This document shows positions 1 through 8,999 of a DNA stretch of 52,122 nucleotides, in pieces (within the stretch, counting starts at the first letter, position 1; each line of letters starts with the position of its first letter). A program made the translations under genes and the position numbers. The notes under the pieces were generated by a model. That model ran no database searches. It was not told the origin of the DNA and saw only the letters and a list, made by a program, of their open reading frames with translations. The DNA is from Oceanicola sp. (GTDB lineage: Bacteria > Pseudomonadota > Alphaproteobacteria > Rhodobacterales > Rhodobacteraceae), in assembly GCA_022447275.1 (NCBI GenBank), contig JAKVBK010000022.1, forward strand, positions 1-52,122, written 5' to 3'.

Positions 1-3000
1 GTGTCTGGGAATGCACCTTGTTGGACGCCAGAACGCCCCCCGCAGCCGAAGCGCTGGCGCCATACTTCAGCTTGCCCTTGAACTCCTCGCCCTTCTTGGC
101 AGCCGCAGCTTTTTCCGTAGCGAACTTCTCACCTTTAATGAAGCCATCTACCAGGACGGAGTCATTTTTCGCTTTCACGGCCTGCTCATTACCGACCCGG
201 GCGTTAAGCAGGTTGGCGAGATAGACGTTGAGGGCCGTTCCCCCGGCCCCGTCATCTTCCGACAGAACTTGCCAGATGGTTCCATCGCTGGCGGTCACAT
301 ACCATTGCGCATCTTCTGCCAGCGTCTCAACGGACAGGGTGATCTTATCCGCCTCAGCGGCGGCAGCATCCGCTACACCATCGATCAGGTTGAGCCCGAT
401 CAGAGCGGTTTTCAATGTGGCCGCGAGGGCCGCATCGCCCTCTTCATCATCACTGTCCCCATCCGCAGTGCCGAGATCATTGAACTCTTGCGCCGTCAGA
501 GTTGTCACCGTGCCCTGCAGATCGCGGCTCAGGGCCTGCACTGTCACGTCGTGATCGGCGATCAGGCTGCTGTCTTCGGCAAAGGCTGTGGCGCCATAGC
601 GCTCCTGATCAGTGACCAGATCTGTCAGATAGTCATTTCCGATCAGCGCTTCCGCTGCCTGAAAGAACACGTTGTGCGCCTTGTAACCCACAGTATTGAA
701 GGCAAAGAGCAGGCCCACGCCCTCTGACTTGCCCTTGGATGTGAGGCCCACATCGGCGTTCGCAGTGATCAGGTTCAGCGCTTCTATCGTGATCGAATGT
801 TCATTTGTGCCAGCGGTGTCATTGGCCCGAAGGATCGCATCCCGAACCACAGCTTCCGCCTTGGCCAGAACCGAGTTCGTGGCAATCACGAAAGACCGCG
901 TATCCTTGGCGGAGGTTGCCGCCCCATCCGGCACCTTGGCCTCCAATGAGCTGACTTCACGGGCGGTCAGCGCGGCGCGCTCCACCGCGCGCACAGCGAT
1001 GTCGCCCTCGGCAATCAGCTCTGCATTCTCAACCCGCGCCAGCGCGCCCCCTTCGACCTCATTGCGGGTGATCAGGCCGAATTTTGACTTTGACGGACCG
1101 CCCTTAAAACCGGCCACCTTGGTGATGATCTTGGCCACGGAGGTGGGGATGATTGTGGTTTCGGTCATGCGCTTCCACAGATCCACATTGGTGTAGATCG
1201 CGGTGGCAAGATCCGTGCTGTCGGGGCCATCCCCCATGTATTTGTAGATGGACCCATCGACATAGACGGTGTTGCCATAGGTCAGGTTCTGGGTGCCCGA
1301 CAGGGTGGTATAGTCATAGCTGTCCAGCAGGGCCCGCGCGACGGAGTTCACCACACCGGCAAAGACGTCATTGACTGTCGACTGCGCCGAAACCATGGCA
1401 TCGGTTGCGCTGAGGCTGGATGCGTCGTCAGCTTCGACGGTGATGCCGCCGGCTGACGCGGTGATCGGCGTGCCGGTGGGGGCGTTTATGATCCGCGCCT
1501 CAGCACCGCCCGCCACGGCGTTGGACACCAGATTGCCCGAAATCACCTGCCCCCCGGCGCCCTTCGCGGCCGCGGCCGCAGACGATGCGTTGGAATCCAG
1601 CAGCGCCTTGAGGCTCGCCCCATGCACCGCCTTGACCGTGACCGAGCCGGCCGTCAGCCCGCCGCCCTCGATGGCGGCCGTGGTGGTGGCGACATCCTTT
1701 GATCCGATCTCAAGCCCGATGAGCGCGTCAAGCGCCTGAAAGGCAAGGTTTCCGGCGTCATATCCCAGCGTGTTGAACACGACGTTCAGCAGCGTCGCAT
1801 CGGCGCCGGTGGTCATGTAGGATTGCAGCTTGGCATCCAGCGAGATCGTGCTGTTGGCCAACACGTCCAAAGCGCCAGAGACGGTTCCCGTTGTCGATGA
1901 CAGACTGGCCGTTGCCGCCCCAATGACCGTATTAAAGACAACCGCGCCCCCCGCGGCCAGCGATGTGCCCGATCCATCCAGAGAACTGCCCCCGGAGGAC
2001 GAAATCCCAAGATCCCCTATGGCAGTGACCGTGGTGTTCTCATCGGCGCGCAGTGTCATATCGCCCGCAGAGATTGTGACGATCGTGTCTTCTACTTCGG
2101 CCACCGCCTCGGTCCGCACCTCGTTGCGCACCAACATCCCGCCAAAGCCCGTGCTGTTGGAGGAGGTGAAGTTCAGGCCCGTTGGAACAATCTCAGTGGC
2201 AAGTTCGGCCCGCCAGCGGGATTTGTCCGTGAAATCCTCATTGGCAATGTCGATCGACTCTGCACCGGCGCTTGTATCCACCATGAACTTGTAAAGCGTG
2301 CCGCCAGAGCCTTTGCCCGTGCCCGTTTCCGCATAGCTGTCAAACAGCTTGATCTGGTCACCGAAGCTGACATTCACCGTGCTCGACGCGGCTTTGGTAA
2401 GAATTGGCGACCCCAAGAGCCGCTCATAAACATCGGTTCCGTCGGTCCAGTATTCCGCCTCGATCTGGGCCGCCACCCCGCTGACAACGTCATCCAACAG
2501 GCCAAGCCCGTAATCCGTCGAGGTTACGCTGTCCGAGGCGATGAGGCTTTTCGTGCCGATATTCTGCTCATCGACCGCCAGCACATCGAGCGCGCTGGCT
2601 TGAATTGCCTTCTTCGACGCCCCGTTGACCATGCCATCCACGCTGACACGGCTTTTCGTCGCGATCTTGTTGTTGGCAAGAACAAACGCAGCAGCCGAGC
2701 CGCGCCCGTTCATGAACGCCGAATCCGCCGTCGACTTGGCCGCGTTGGTGGTAAATGTCGTGGCCGACAGGGTGTTGTTGGTGGTCAGGCTGGTTTTGCC
2801 GCCACTGGTCAGCGCCGTGTCTGTAAGGGCCACTTCGGCGCCATATCCCGTCTGGCTGACCCCAAGCGGCAGACCGATCAGCGTATCAAGCGCCAAGCCG
2901 AAATAGCCGCCCACATTTGTCATCTCGTGGCCGAGCACATTCAGCGCGATCGATACACCCACGGCGCCACCACTTGCCCCGTTGATCGACGTGCCCGATT

Positions 3001-4915
3001 CCGAGATCGCCGCAAAGGTCGCGTCATTGGTGGCGTCGATGGAGAGGGTTGTCCCAGCGCTCAGCGTCGCCCCATCCACCGACACTTTCACATCGCCATT
3101 CATCTCATTGACCGACAGCGTGCCGCCAAAGCTGAAATTCGATGAGGTCGAGAAGGTCGAGCCCAACAGGGGCTGAAGCATCTGCAGCTTCTCGACGATC
3201 ACGATCGACTGGACATCACTTCTGGCATTGATCGACACCGCGCCGCTGCTGGCCGTCACCACCGATCCGGACACCAGATCCACAATGGCATCGCGATCCA
3301 GCACATTGACGGCGTAGGCGTAGCCGAGCTGAAAGTCGGTGACCCGGCCGGGCTGAAAATCCGTTGTCGAGGGATCCAGCACCACGGACTCCGCCTTGGT
3401 GTTGAAGGTCGCCGCATCGGTCGCACTCAGCGCAATCGCGCCGGTGCTGGCGGCCAGATCGGTTTCCGCATCCAGACGGACCTTGGTGATGCCAGATCCG
3501 CCCGTGATCTGCGCCGCCTTGGCAATCGCCGTCATGTCACCGCCCGTGCGGGCCGCAGCCGTGATCGACGTTGCATCCACATCTGCACCGTTGAAGGCAA
3601 TGATGGCGTGATCCTGCGCGATATCGGTCGTCGCAAGGCCCACAACATTTGATCGGGCGATATTGCTGATATCCCCTTTGGTCTCGGCGCCAAAGGCCGC
3701 CTCTCCGCCCGCGGTGATCGTCAGGGTGCCCGCAGCTGCATCGCCCAGCGTAACCTGCGCTGTCCGGTCCGCATCCACATCGGAATACAGCAGGTCAAAT
3801 CCTGTCAGCGCAAATGCTGTGGCGGTGGCGTCGATCCCGCGGATATCCGCCGCGGGACTGCCGCTGATACTGTCCGAGATAAAGGTCGCGGGCGTCCGCA
3901 TTGATACGTTGATATCAAGGTCAGATGTCGCGTTGATCGCCAGTGACTGGGCGCCAGCCGTGGTCGCATCGAGGTCTCCCGTACCCGCCACGATCGTAGC
4001 GCCATCCGCCACGGTCACATCGGCCGAAGCGGTGCCATCGCTGATTGCAATGGCTGCGAGGGCGAACTCGGCGCTGACGTCGATATCCACCTTTGCATCC
4101 GCAGTGATCTGCACCGCTGAGCCCTTGATCGACGCGCTTTCCCCGATGGTGACATCGGCATCCGACGTCAGATCAAACCCGGCGAGGCCCAGCACATAGG
4201 TTGTCTGGCTGGCACTGCTGACGGCATCAGCGCTGATCGTGACCGCATCACTGGCAATCACCGACCCATTGATCGTGACCTGGGCTGCCCGTGTCTGCGC
4301 AGAGATGATCCCAGAGCCGCTGTAGGTTGCGTCAGCATCCAGCGTCACCGACTTTGCCTTGGTGGCGTCTGTCCCGATAGAGACGCCAGAGGCAATATTT
4401 ATGGTTTCACCGTCGAGGTTCAGATCGCCCGTGAAGCCCTCTGCAAAAGACGTCACGGTAACCGTGTCCGTACCGTCCTCCGTGTTGATGATAATCTCAA
4501 AATCATCATCCACAGCGTCGAACCGCGTGTCGAAGATGACCGAGACCGCATCGTCGCCGGAGCCGGTATTGACGACAAACCGGTCATCCACGCCAATTTC
4601 AGTGATATCTGCCGTGCCGCCAGCCCATAGCACCGATACCTTTTGAACCACCGTCCCGGCATCGTCTTCTTCGAAGAATCGAATGGTGACATCATTGGTT
4701 GCGGTTGCGCCAGCCAACGCACCCGCCTGGATGTTCAGCGGATCAGCCGAAAGCAGCACCCGCTGCTCCATCGGGTCCAGTAGCATCCGCCAAGCCGCGC
4801 GCTTCATCCGCTCGTAGCGATCCGGATCAAGGCGCCGCAGACGCGCGCGGCCCTTGCGGTTCAGCGGTATAGAAGGCAAGCCGCCAGAACGGCGACGCTG
4901 GAACGGGGCGGACAT
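1..4915 (-). CDS. Giant LEPR-XLL repetitive surface/secreted protein (N-terminal part)
   Basis: The minus frame starting at the ATG at 4915 has no stop down to position 1, so at least 1638 codons are present and the C-terminus is outside the window. I walked the frame line by line and found no stop. The start is supported by GGGGAA about 8 nt upstream. After a basic N-terminus (MSAPFQRRRSGG) comes LLDPMEQRVLLSADP at about residues 48-62, a variant of the LEPR-XLL motif seen near the N-terminus of very large repetitive bacterial proteins. A segment with GSGDD follows (about residues 110-120), and then long Ala/Ser/Thr/Val/Asp-rich beta-repeat sequence with almost no Cys. Large modules recur every 350-390 residues. 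No classical signal peptide precedes the LEPR motif; family members are thought to be exported surface proteins, but the route and ligand cannot be read here. Plus-strand open frames over this region are shadows. Confidence 0.85.
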   Translation of the reverse strand, partial: MSAPFQRRRSGGLPSIPLNRKGRARLRRLDPDRYERMKRAAWRMLLDPMEQRVLLSADPLNIQAGALAGATATNDVTIRFFEEDDAGTVVQKVSVLWAGGTADITEIGVDDRFVVNTGSGDDAVSVIFDTRFDAVDDDFEIIINTEDGTDTVTVTSFAEGFTGDLNLDGETINIASGVSIGTDATKAKSVTLDADATYSGSGIISAQTRAAQVTINGSVIASDAVTISADAVSSASQTTYVLGLAGFDLTSDADVTIGESASIKGSAVQITADAKVDIDVSAEFALAAIAISDGTASADVTVADGATIVAGTGDLDATTAGAQSLAINATSDLDINVSMRTPATFISDSISGSPAADIRGIDATATAFALTGFDLLYSDVDADRTAQVTLGDAAAGTLTITAGGEAAFGAETKGDISNIARSNVVGLATTDIAQDHAIIAFNGADVDATSITAAARTGGDMTAIAKAAQITGGSGITKVRLDAETDLAASTGAIALSATDAATFNTKAESVVLDPSTTDFQPGRVTDFQLGYAYAVNVLDRDAIVDLVSGSVVTASSGAVSINARSDVQSIVIVEKLQMLQPLLGSTFSTSSNFSFGGTLSVNEMNGDVKVSVDGATLSAGTTLSIDATNDATFAAISESGTSINGASGGAVGVSIALNVLGHEMTNVGGYFGLALDTLIGLPLGVSQTGYGAEVALTDTALTSGGKTSLTTNNTLSATTFTTNAAKSTADSAFMNGRGSAAAFVLANNKIATKSRVSVDGMVNGASKKAIQASALDVLAVDEQNIGTKSLIASDSVTSTDYGLGLLDDVVSGVAAQIEAEYWTDGTDVYERLLGSPILTKAASSTVNVSFGDQIKLFDSYAETGTGKGSGGTLYKFMVDTSAGAESIDIANEDFTDKSRWRAELATEIVPTGLNFTSSNSTGFGGMLVRNEVRTEAVAEVEDTIVTISAGDMTLRADENTTVTAIGDLGISSSGGSSLDGSGTSLAAGGAVVFNTVIGAATASLSSTTGTVSGALDVLANSTISLDAKLQSYMTTGADATLLNVVFNTLGYDAGNLAFQALDALIGLEIGSKDVATTTAAIEGGGLTAGSVTVKAVHGASLKALLDSNASSAAAAAKGAGGQVISGNLVSNAVAGGAEARIINAPTGTPITASAGGITVEADDASSLSATDAMVSAQSTVNDVFAGVVNSVARALLDSYDYTTLSGTQNLTYGNTVYVDGSIYKYMGDGPDSTDLATAIYTNVDLWKRMTETTIIPTSVAKIITKVAGFKGGPSKSKFGLITRNEVEGGALARVENAELIAEGDIAVRAVERAALTAREVSSLEAKVPDGAATSAKDTRSFVIATNSVLAKAEAVVRDAILRANDTAGTNEHSITIEALNLITANADVGLTSKGKSEGVGLLFAFNTVGYKAHNVFFQAAEALIGNDYLTDLVTDQERYGATAFAEDSSLIADHDVTVQALSRDLQGTVTTLTAQEFNDLGTADGDSDDEEGDAALAATLKTALIGLNLIDGVADAAAAEADKITLSVETLAEDAQWYVTASDGTIWQVLSEDDGAGGTALNVYLANLLNARVGNEQAVKAKNDSVLVDGFIKGEKFATEKAAAAKKGEEFKGKLKYGASASAAGGVLASNKVHSQT
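640..2960 (-). repeat. Diverged ~350-390-residue super-repeats in the LEPR-XLL protein
   Basis: Three copies of one signature are visible: LNVLGHEMTN near residue 658, FNTLGYDAGN near 1047 and FNTVGYKAHN near 1406, each followed by a hydrophobic ALDTLIG / ALDALIG / AAEALIG stretch. A second signature, Tyr-rich then W, then E-(I/T)-I-(V/I)-P-T, occurs with its Trp at about 901 and 1247, after IYKYMGDGPDS-like or LYKFMVDT-like segments. A third is F-G-x-L-x-x-N-E-(V/M). The spacing implies a repeat of roughly 350-390 residues with at least three partial copies here. The copies are diverged at protein level, so this is old duplication and not a recent DNA repeat. Confidence 0.65.
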
Positions 4916-5068
4916 GAGCGGCTTCCCCAGCACTGTTCCCCGGCCCCAAGCACCGGTTTCACACCCTACACACGGCCATTTCTTGGGGGCCGCGATTGTC
5001 GGGTTTTGCCCACCCCAGGCTACCGACTAAGTGCCAGAATCAACGCCGCTCATCTCGTCTCATCTGGC

Positions 5069-5605
5069 TTAAACTATCTGTCTGGCACGCAGATGCGCAC
5101 AAACATCCCCAAAACTATCACTGCTGGGTCTGGTTCCGTCAACGATGCAGTGCGCCAAAGGGCGCGCTCTTTCGGATATGTCCAGATAAGCCCGGCGCGT
5201 GCTTAAATGATAGGCAGATAGCCATTGCTCAAGCCAACCCGCAAAGCCCGGATCAGATGTGCCAGCCTGCGCCAGAGTTCGCAGCTTTCTGGCAAGGGCA
5301 ATATCAAACGGGCAGTCAATCCAGACGGAAACAGAGATTGCCTCTCCAAGCCCGGGCCATAGCGGCCCGAAGGGCGTATCGAGGATAGCTTCCGGTCCGG
5401 CCAACGTTGCAGCCTGTCGAAAGCCCGGGGCAAGGCTGTCTGATAACGGCGCCCCATGATCGAGCCAGTCAACAACGGCGCTGGGATGCATCGCCGTCAA
5501 CGCCTCATAGTCATCGAAGCGGATCACCGGCCAACTCAACATGTCGGACAGGGCAGTTGCCAAGGTGGATTTGCCAGAACCAGGGATGCCAGAAACCGAG
5601 ATCAT
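5069..5605 (-). CDS. P-loop kinase-like NTPase
   Basis: 178 residues. The N-terminus MISVSGIPGSGKSTLATAL holds a clear Walker A motif (GIPGSGKST, residues 6-14) right at the start, as in small nucleotide, sugar or shikimate-type kinases. VIRFDDYEAL (about 27-36) places acidic residues after strand 2, the usual substrate-binding position in this fold. WIDCPFDIALARKLRT (about 95-110) resembles the lid/LID-Arg region. The start codon overlaps the stop of the upstream methyltransferase as ATGA (5602-5605), so the two are translationally coupled. The substrate cannot be named; it could phosphorylate a small metabolite related to the methyltransferase product. No transmembrane segment or extra domain is visible. 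Confidence 0.8.
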   Translation of the reverse strand: MISVSGIPGSGKSTLATALSDMLSWPVIRFDDYEALTAMHPSAVVDWLDHGAPLSDSLAPGFRQAATLAGPEAILDTPFGPLWPGLGEAISVSVWIDCPFDIALARKLRTLAQAGTSDPGFAGWLEQWLSAYHLSTRRAYLDISERARPLAHCIVDGTRPSSDSFGDVCAHLRARQIV

Positions 5606-6546
5606 CGCTGTGTTCCACTGAGAAGGATGAATGGCATATCAAGCGACAGCCTCTCTACGGAGACCACCATCCCGTGCCGCTCCATCCAGTCCACATAAAA
5701 GCTGGCCCCGCGATAGAACGGCGCAAAAACGAGGTTTGCGAGGCCCTGCATAGTGGGGTCTGCCAGGGCTATTGGCCCGGGCCGATCTCGCTCGCAGATC
5801 ACGATACGCCCCCCATCCCCCAGAAGAGACAGCGCCTGAGAGAGCATCCTTTCTGCGTCTTCTTCGGGCCAATCATGGAGCACCGATTTAAAGAGAACCC
5901 CGTCAAAACGCGCTTCGCGGATCGGGTGGCCAGTGATCTCACGGCCATCACCCGCGTGAAATGTTACCTCGGGCCGTCGTTGCTGCCCAAGCGCGCAGAC
6001 GGCCGGAAGATCCAGCACCTCCACCCGCACCCCAGCAGGGGCCAGTGCCGCCGCCATGAGCCCGGTATTGCCGCCAACCTCCAGCACATGGTCACCGCGC
6101 GCAAAGGGCATAAGCGGTGCCAGAACAGGGCTTTCCACCCGGGCGAGCGCTTCGAGATAATCCACCCATTGGGCCGTCTCGGACAGGGCAGCGGGATCCG
6201 TTGACTGAGCAGTCTCATACCGAAACAGGCGAAACGTTTCCGCCCGGTCCATGAAGGCCGGAAGGTTTGCCGCAAGATCCCCAAGGCCGCCCGCCACATC
6301 GGAGGCCGCACGGCAATAGAACTGCGCGCGCGCCATGATATCGACGCGGTGATCTGTCCACGCTTGTGCAAAGGCCGGCGTCTGTTTGCCATCCGGCCCC
6401 AGAACACCCACCCCGATGAGCACACCCTGCAACAGAGGAGGGGCGTCCGCCCCAAGGTCTAACCAGCCCTGCCGCCCCGCATGGGCAACAGCGGCGGCAC
6501 CGGGCAGGGTTTCAATCCACGGAAATGGCGGGCGATATCCCGTCAT
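5602..6546 (-). CDS. SAM-dependent O-methyltransferase (acetylserotonin/CrtF-like fold)
   Basis: 314 residues from the ATG at 6546 (MTGYRPPFPW). The C-terminal Rossmann domain has motif I VLEVGGNTG, then VEVLDLPAVCALG (adenine-binding acid), FHAGDGRE, and FKSVLHDWPEEDAERML, the HDW signature of plant- and CrtF-type O-methyltransferases. The N-terminal ~130 residues would be the dimerisation/substrate part, but it is shorter than in typical ~340-390-residue relatives. An in-frame GTG at 6606 would add 20 residues, but it has no ribosome site. The ATG at 6546 overlaps the stop of a 35-codon ORF as ATGA, which is why it was chosen. It is coupled downstream to the P-loop kinase. The substrate is unknown. 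Confidence 0.82.
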   Translation of the reverse strand: MTGYRPPFPWIETLPGAAAVAHAGRQGWLDLGADAPPLLQGVLIGVGVLGPDGKQTPAFAQAWTDHRVDIMARAQFYCRAASDVAGGLGDLAANLPAFMDRAETFRLFRYETAQSTDPAALSETAQWVDYLEALARVESPVLAPLMPFARGDHVLEVGGNTGLMAAALAPAGVRVEVLDLPAVCALGQQRRPEVTFHAGDGREITGHPIREARFDGVLFKSVLHDWPEEDAERMLSQALSLLGDGGRIVICERDRPGPIALADPTMQGLANLVFAPFYRGASFYVDWMERHGMVVSVERLSLDMPFILLSGTQR

Positions 6547-6650
6547 GGGAGCGCGCCAATGCAGGCGCCCTGAGGGGCGCGCCACCCTGTGCGTTTGTCT
6601 TGGCACAGGAATGCTTGCATCCCTTTGGCATGCGTCAAAACAGGCGTCAT
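6543..6650 (-). CDS. 35-residue small ORF coupled to the methyltransferase
   Basis: The ORF reads MTPVLTHAKGMQAFLCQDKR, then a 15-residue tail ending IGALP. It lies in a different frame from the methyltransferase. It is preceded by AAGGAGGG with 5-6 nt to the ATG, the strongest Shine-Dalgarno sequence in this operon. Its stop TGA (6545-6543) overlaps the methyltransferase ATG (6546-6544) as ATGA, so ribosomes finishing it would be placed to start the methyltransferase, which otherwise lacks a ribosome site. It has two Cys and one Trp and no membrane segment or known motif. It could be a leader peptide that sets translation of the operon or a functional micro-protein. I do not recognise a family. 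Confidence 0.6.
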   Translation of the reverse strand: MTPVLTHAKGMQAFLCQDKRTGWRAPQGACIGALP

Positions 6651-6966
6651 CGCTTCCCTCCTTCCCCGAATGGTCCGGGCCGTGCGCGCCGCCAGCACCA
6701 TGGATCAGTCTGTCACCACTTGCAGGTCGCCGTCAAAATCGCGCGCTTGGGCCTACCCACTGGCGCATTGGGCTGCTCTGACGCCCTTTTGCAGAAAAGG
6801 GATCATCAAATCCCTAAGATACAGCGACATAAGGCGGATCAAGGCGCCCGGTTTGGCCCCGCAGCCAGCCCATCATTGGGAAGTTCATGCCTGCCCTGCA
6901 TATTGAGTCGGGCACGCTGCCAGAGTACGTGCTAAAGCTGGGTTTGAATTGGCCGGAGAGAACGCT
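6651..6966. other. Divergent intergenic region between the small-ORF/methyltransferase operon and tsaD
   Basis: 316 bp without a supportable gene. It must hold the promoters for the leftward operon and for rightward tsaD. Two overlapping inverted repeats lie at 6784-6814 and are listed separately. Short open frames in both directions here lack ribosome sites and were not accepted. Confidence 0.6.
6784..6814. promoter_or_regulatory. Two overlapping, mutually exclusive inverted repeats
   Basis: CCCTTTT (6784-6790) pairs perfectly with AAAAGGG (6795-6801) across a 4-nt loop. GGGAT (6799-6803) pairs with ATCCC (6810-6814) across 6 nt. The arms share GGG at 6799-6801, so only one hairpin can form at a time. 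There is no following T-run on either strand. It lies ~135 nt upstream of the small ORF and ~150 nt upstream of tsaD. A regulatory role is inference. Confidence 0.3.
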
Positions 6967-8058
6967 TTGCCCCGCACGCTTTTGGGAATCGAGAGCAGCT
7001 GTGATGACACCGCCGCCGCCGTGGTGTGTGATGCCGATGATCCGGAAAACCGGATCCTGTCATCCGTCGTTGTCGGCCAGAATGAACTGCATGCGGGGTT
7101 CGGCGGCGTTGTTCCCGAGATTGCAGCCCGGGCCCATGCGGAAAAGCTGGATGTCGCCGTGCAACAGGCGTTGGATGCCGCACAGACGCGCCTGTCCGCG
7201 CTGGACGGCATTGCCGTGACCGCCGGGCCGGGCCTGATCGGCGGCGTTCTGTCTGGGGTCATGCTGGCCAAAGGCCTGTCCGCTGGCAGTGGTTTGCCGT
7301 TGATTGGTGTCAATCATCTGGCCGGCCATGCGCTGACCCCCAGACTCACCGATAATCTGCCCTATCCCTATCTGATGCTGCTCGTTTCGGGTGGGCATTG
7401 CCAGCTGCTCTGCGTGGACGGGCCGACCCAGTTTCGCAGGCTTGGGGGCACCATTGATGACGCCCCCGGCGAAGCGTTTGACAAGACAGCGCGGCTTCTG
7501 GCTCTTCCGCAGCCGGGCGGACCGTCGGTTGAAGACACCGCGCGCCACGGGGATGAAACGCGATTCCGCTTTCCCCGGCCGCTGCTGGATCGCCCGGGAT
7601 GCGATATGTCGTTCTCGGGGCTGAAAACCGCCCTTTTGCGCGCCCGCGACGGCTGTATCGCAGAGCATGGCGGGCTGCGCGAAACGGACAGGGCAGATCT
7701 CTGCGCGGGCTTTCAAGCCGCCGTCCGGGATGTGCTGGCAGAAAAGACAAGCCGGGCCATTGCCCACTATCTTGAAAGCGCGCCCGCTGCGCCATGGCTG
7801 GCCGTGGCCGGGGGCGTTGCCGCCAATCAACAGATCAGAGCAGCCCTTGAAAGCAAGGCCCGCGAACAGGGCCTGCAGTTTACCGCCCCACCCCTGCGCC
7901 TATGCACCGACAATGCCGCGATGATCGCCTGGGCCGGGCTGGAAAAGTCTGCCACAGAAGCGCCTGACGGGCTGGACTTGTCCGCGCGGCCACGCTGGCC
8001 GCTGGACAGCACCGCCGCGCCCATGCTGGGCTCGGGCAAGAAAGGGGCCAAAGCATGA
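6967..8058 (+). CDS. tsaD: tRNA N6-threonylcarbamoyladenosine synthase subunit TsaD
   Basis: 363 residues from a TTG at 6967. GGAGAG lies 6-12 nt upstream, which decides this start over a TTG 18 nt earlier that has no ribosome site. TsaD transfers the threonylcarbamoyl group from TC-AMP to A37 of ANN-decoding tRNAs, working with TsaB and TsaE in the cytoplasm. The ASKHA-fold signatures are clear: [15 protein letters not shown] at the start, [14 protein letters not shown], the metal-binding HLAGH (His117 and His121) and a C-terminal [13 protein letters not shown]. The length is normal for the family. It overlaps gpsA by ATGA. TsaE of the same pathway is encoded at the other end of this window. 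Confidence 0.96.
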   Translation: MPRTLLGIESSCDDTAAAVVCDADDPENRILSSVVVGQNELHAGFGGVVPEIAARAHAEKLDVAVQQALDAAQTRLSALDGIAVTAGPGLIGGVLSGVMLAKGLSAGSGLPLIGVNHLAGHALTPRLTDNLPYPYLMLLVSGGHCQLLCVDGPTQFRRLGGTIDDAPGEAFDKTARLLALPQPGGPSVEDTARHGDETRFRFPRPLLDRPGCDMSFSGLKTALLRARDGCIAEHGGLRETDRADLCAGFQAAVRDVLAEKTSRAIAHYLESAPAAPWLAVAGGVAANQQIRAALESKAREQGLQFTAPPLRLCTDNAAMIAWAGLEKSATEAPDGLDLSARPRWPLDSTAAPMLGSGKKGAKA

Positions 8059-8996
8059 GCAAGATTGCAGTCCTTGGGGGCGGCGCCTTTGGGGCGGCGC
8101 TGGCGACGGCGCTTGGGCGCGAGGGCATTCCGGTCACCATGTGGATGCGCAACCCCGGCGCGGCCCAAAGCACCCGCAACGTGCCCCGCCTTCCCGGCGT
8201 ATCGTTGCCCGATGCCATCACGATCACGGATGTGCCGCCGGAAACGGCTGACATCTGCCTTGTGGCTCTGCCCGTGCAACAGCTCCGCAAAGCGCTGCCC
8301 CCTGTGTTGCCAACCGCAGCACTGGTCGCCTGCTGCAAGGGCATCGAGGCAGAGAGCGGGCTGGGCCCAATGGATCTGCTGGCAGAGCTGCAGCCGCAGG
8401 CAAGCACCGCGATCCTCACCGGGCCAAGCTTTGCCGCCGATATTGCCCGCGGTCTGCCCACCGCCCTTACGCTGGCGGCCCATGGCACCGATGACGCTCA
8501 GCGCTTGCAAGCCGCCCTCGCAACCCCGCGCTTGCGTCTCTATGCGTCGGACGATCCGGTCGGCGCCGAAATGGGCGGCGCCTTGAAGAATGTCATCGCG
8601 ATATCCTGCGGGGCGTGCATCGGGGCCGGGCTGGGCAGCAGCGCGCGGGCCGCTTTGATGACCCGGGGCCTGTTTGAGATGAAGGAAATGGCGACCACCC
8701 TCGGCGCCCGACCGGAAACTCTGTCGGGCCTGTCCGGGCTTGGCGATCTCACCCTGACGTGCCATTCCGAGCAATCCCGTAACTTCCGCTTCGGGCTCAC
8801 GATCGGGCGCGGCGCAGCCTTCGACGAAGACACCACCGTGGAAGGGGCCGCAACCGCCCTTGCGGCCCATGAAAAGGCTCTGGCTCTTGGGCTGGATCTG
8901 CCTGTGATCGAGGCGACCGCCGGGCTGGTCAGCGGCGCGCTCTCGGTTCAGGATGCACTCAACGGGCTGCTGTCGCGCCCACTGCGGATGGAGTGA
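8055..8996 (+). CDS. gpsA: NAD(P)+-dependent glycerol-3-phosphate dehydrogenase
   Basis: 313 residues. It reduces dihydroxyacetone phosphate to sn-glycerol 3-phosphate for phospholipid synthesis. The N-terminal Rossmann motif GGGAFG (residues 8-13) follows [24 protein letters not shown] and the catalytic-lysine region [15 protein letters not shown] are present, followed by the helical C-terminal domain with [10 protein letters not shown]. The start codon overlaps the tsaD stop as ATGA, so the two genes are coupled. The length is slightly short (usual 320-340) but all core motifs are intact. Confidence 0.96.
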   Translation: MSKIAVLGGGAFGAALATALGREGIPVTMWMRNPGAAQSTRNVPRLPGVSLPDAITITDVPPETADICLVALPVQQLRKALPPVLPTAALVACCKGIEAESGLGPMDLLAELQPQASTAILTGPSFAADIARGLPTALTLAAHGTDDAQRLQAALATPRLRLYASDDPVGAEMGGALKNVIAISCGACIGAGLGSSARAALMTRGLFEMKEMATTLGARPETLSGLSGLGDLTLTCHSEQSRNFRFGLTIGRGAAFDEDTTVEGAATALAAHEKALALGLDLPVIEATAGLVSGALSVQDALNGLLSRPLRME

Positions 8997-8999
8997 ACC

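Noticed and set aside
11-4646. Many plus-strand open frames of 60-240 codons over the first 5 kb
   Set aside because: They are antisense to a single 1638-codon uninterrupted minus frame with a clear LEPR-XLL start; their sequences are low-complexity and match no family.
6547-6606. GTG at 6606 as the methyltransferase start (+20 residues)
   Set aside because: No ribosome site, and the added residues look unrelated; the ATG at 6546 is coupled to a small ORF with an excellent ribosome site.
6887-7219. Plus-strand frame starting [11 protein letters not shown] overlapping tsaD
   Set aside because: No Shine-Dalgarno sequence and it runs inside tsaD in another frame.
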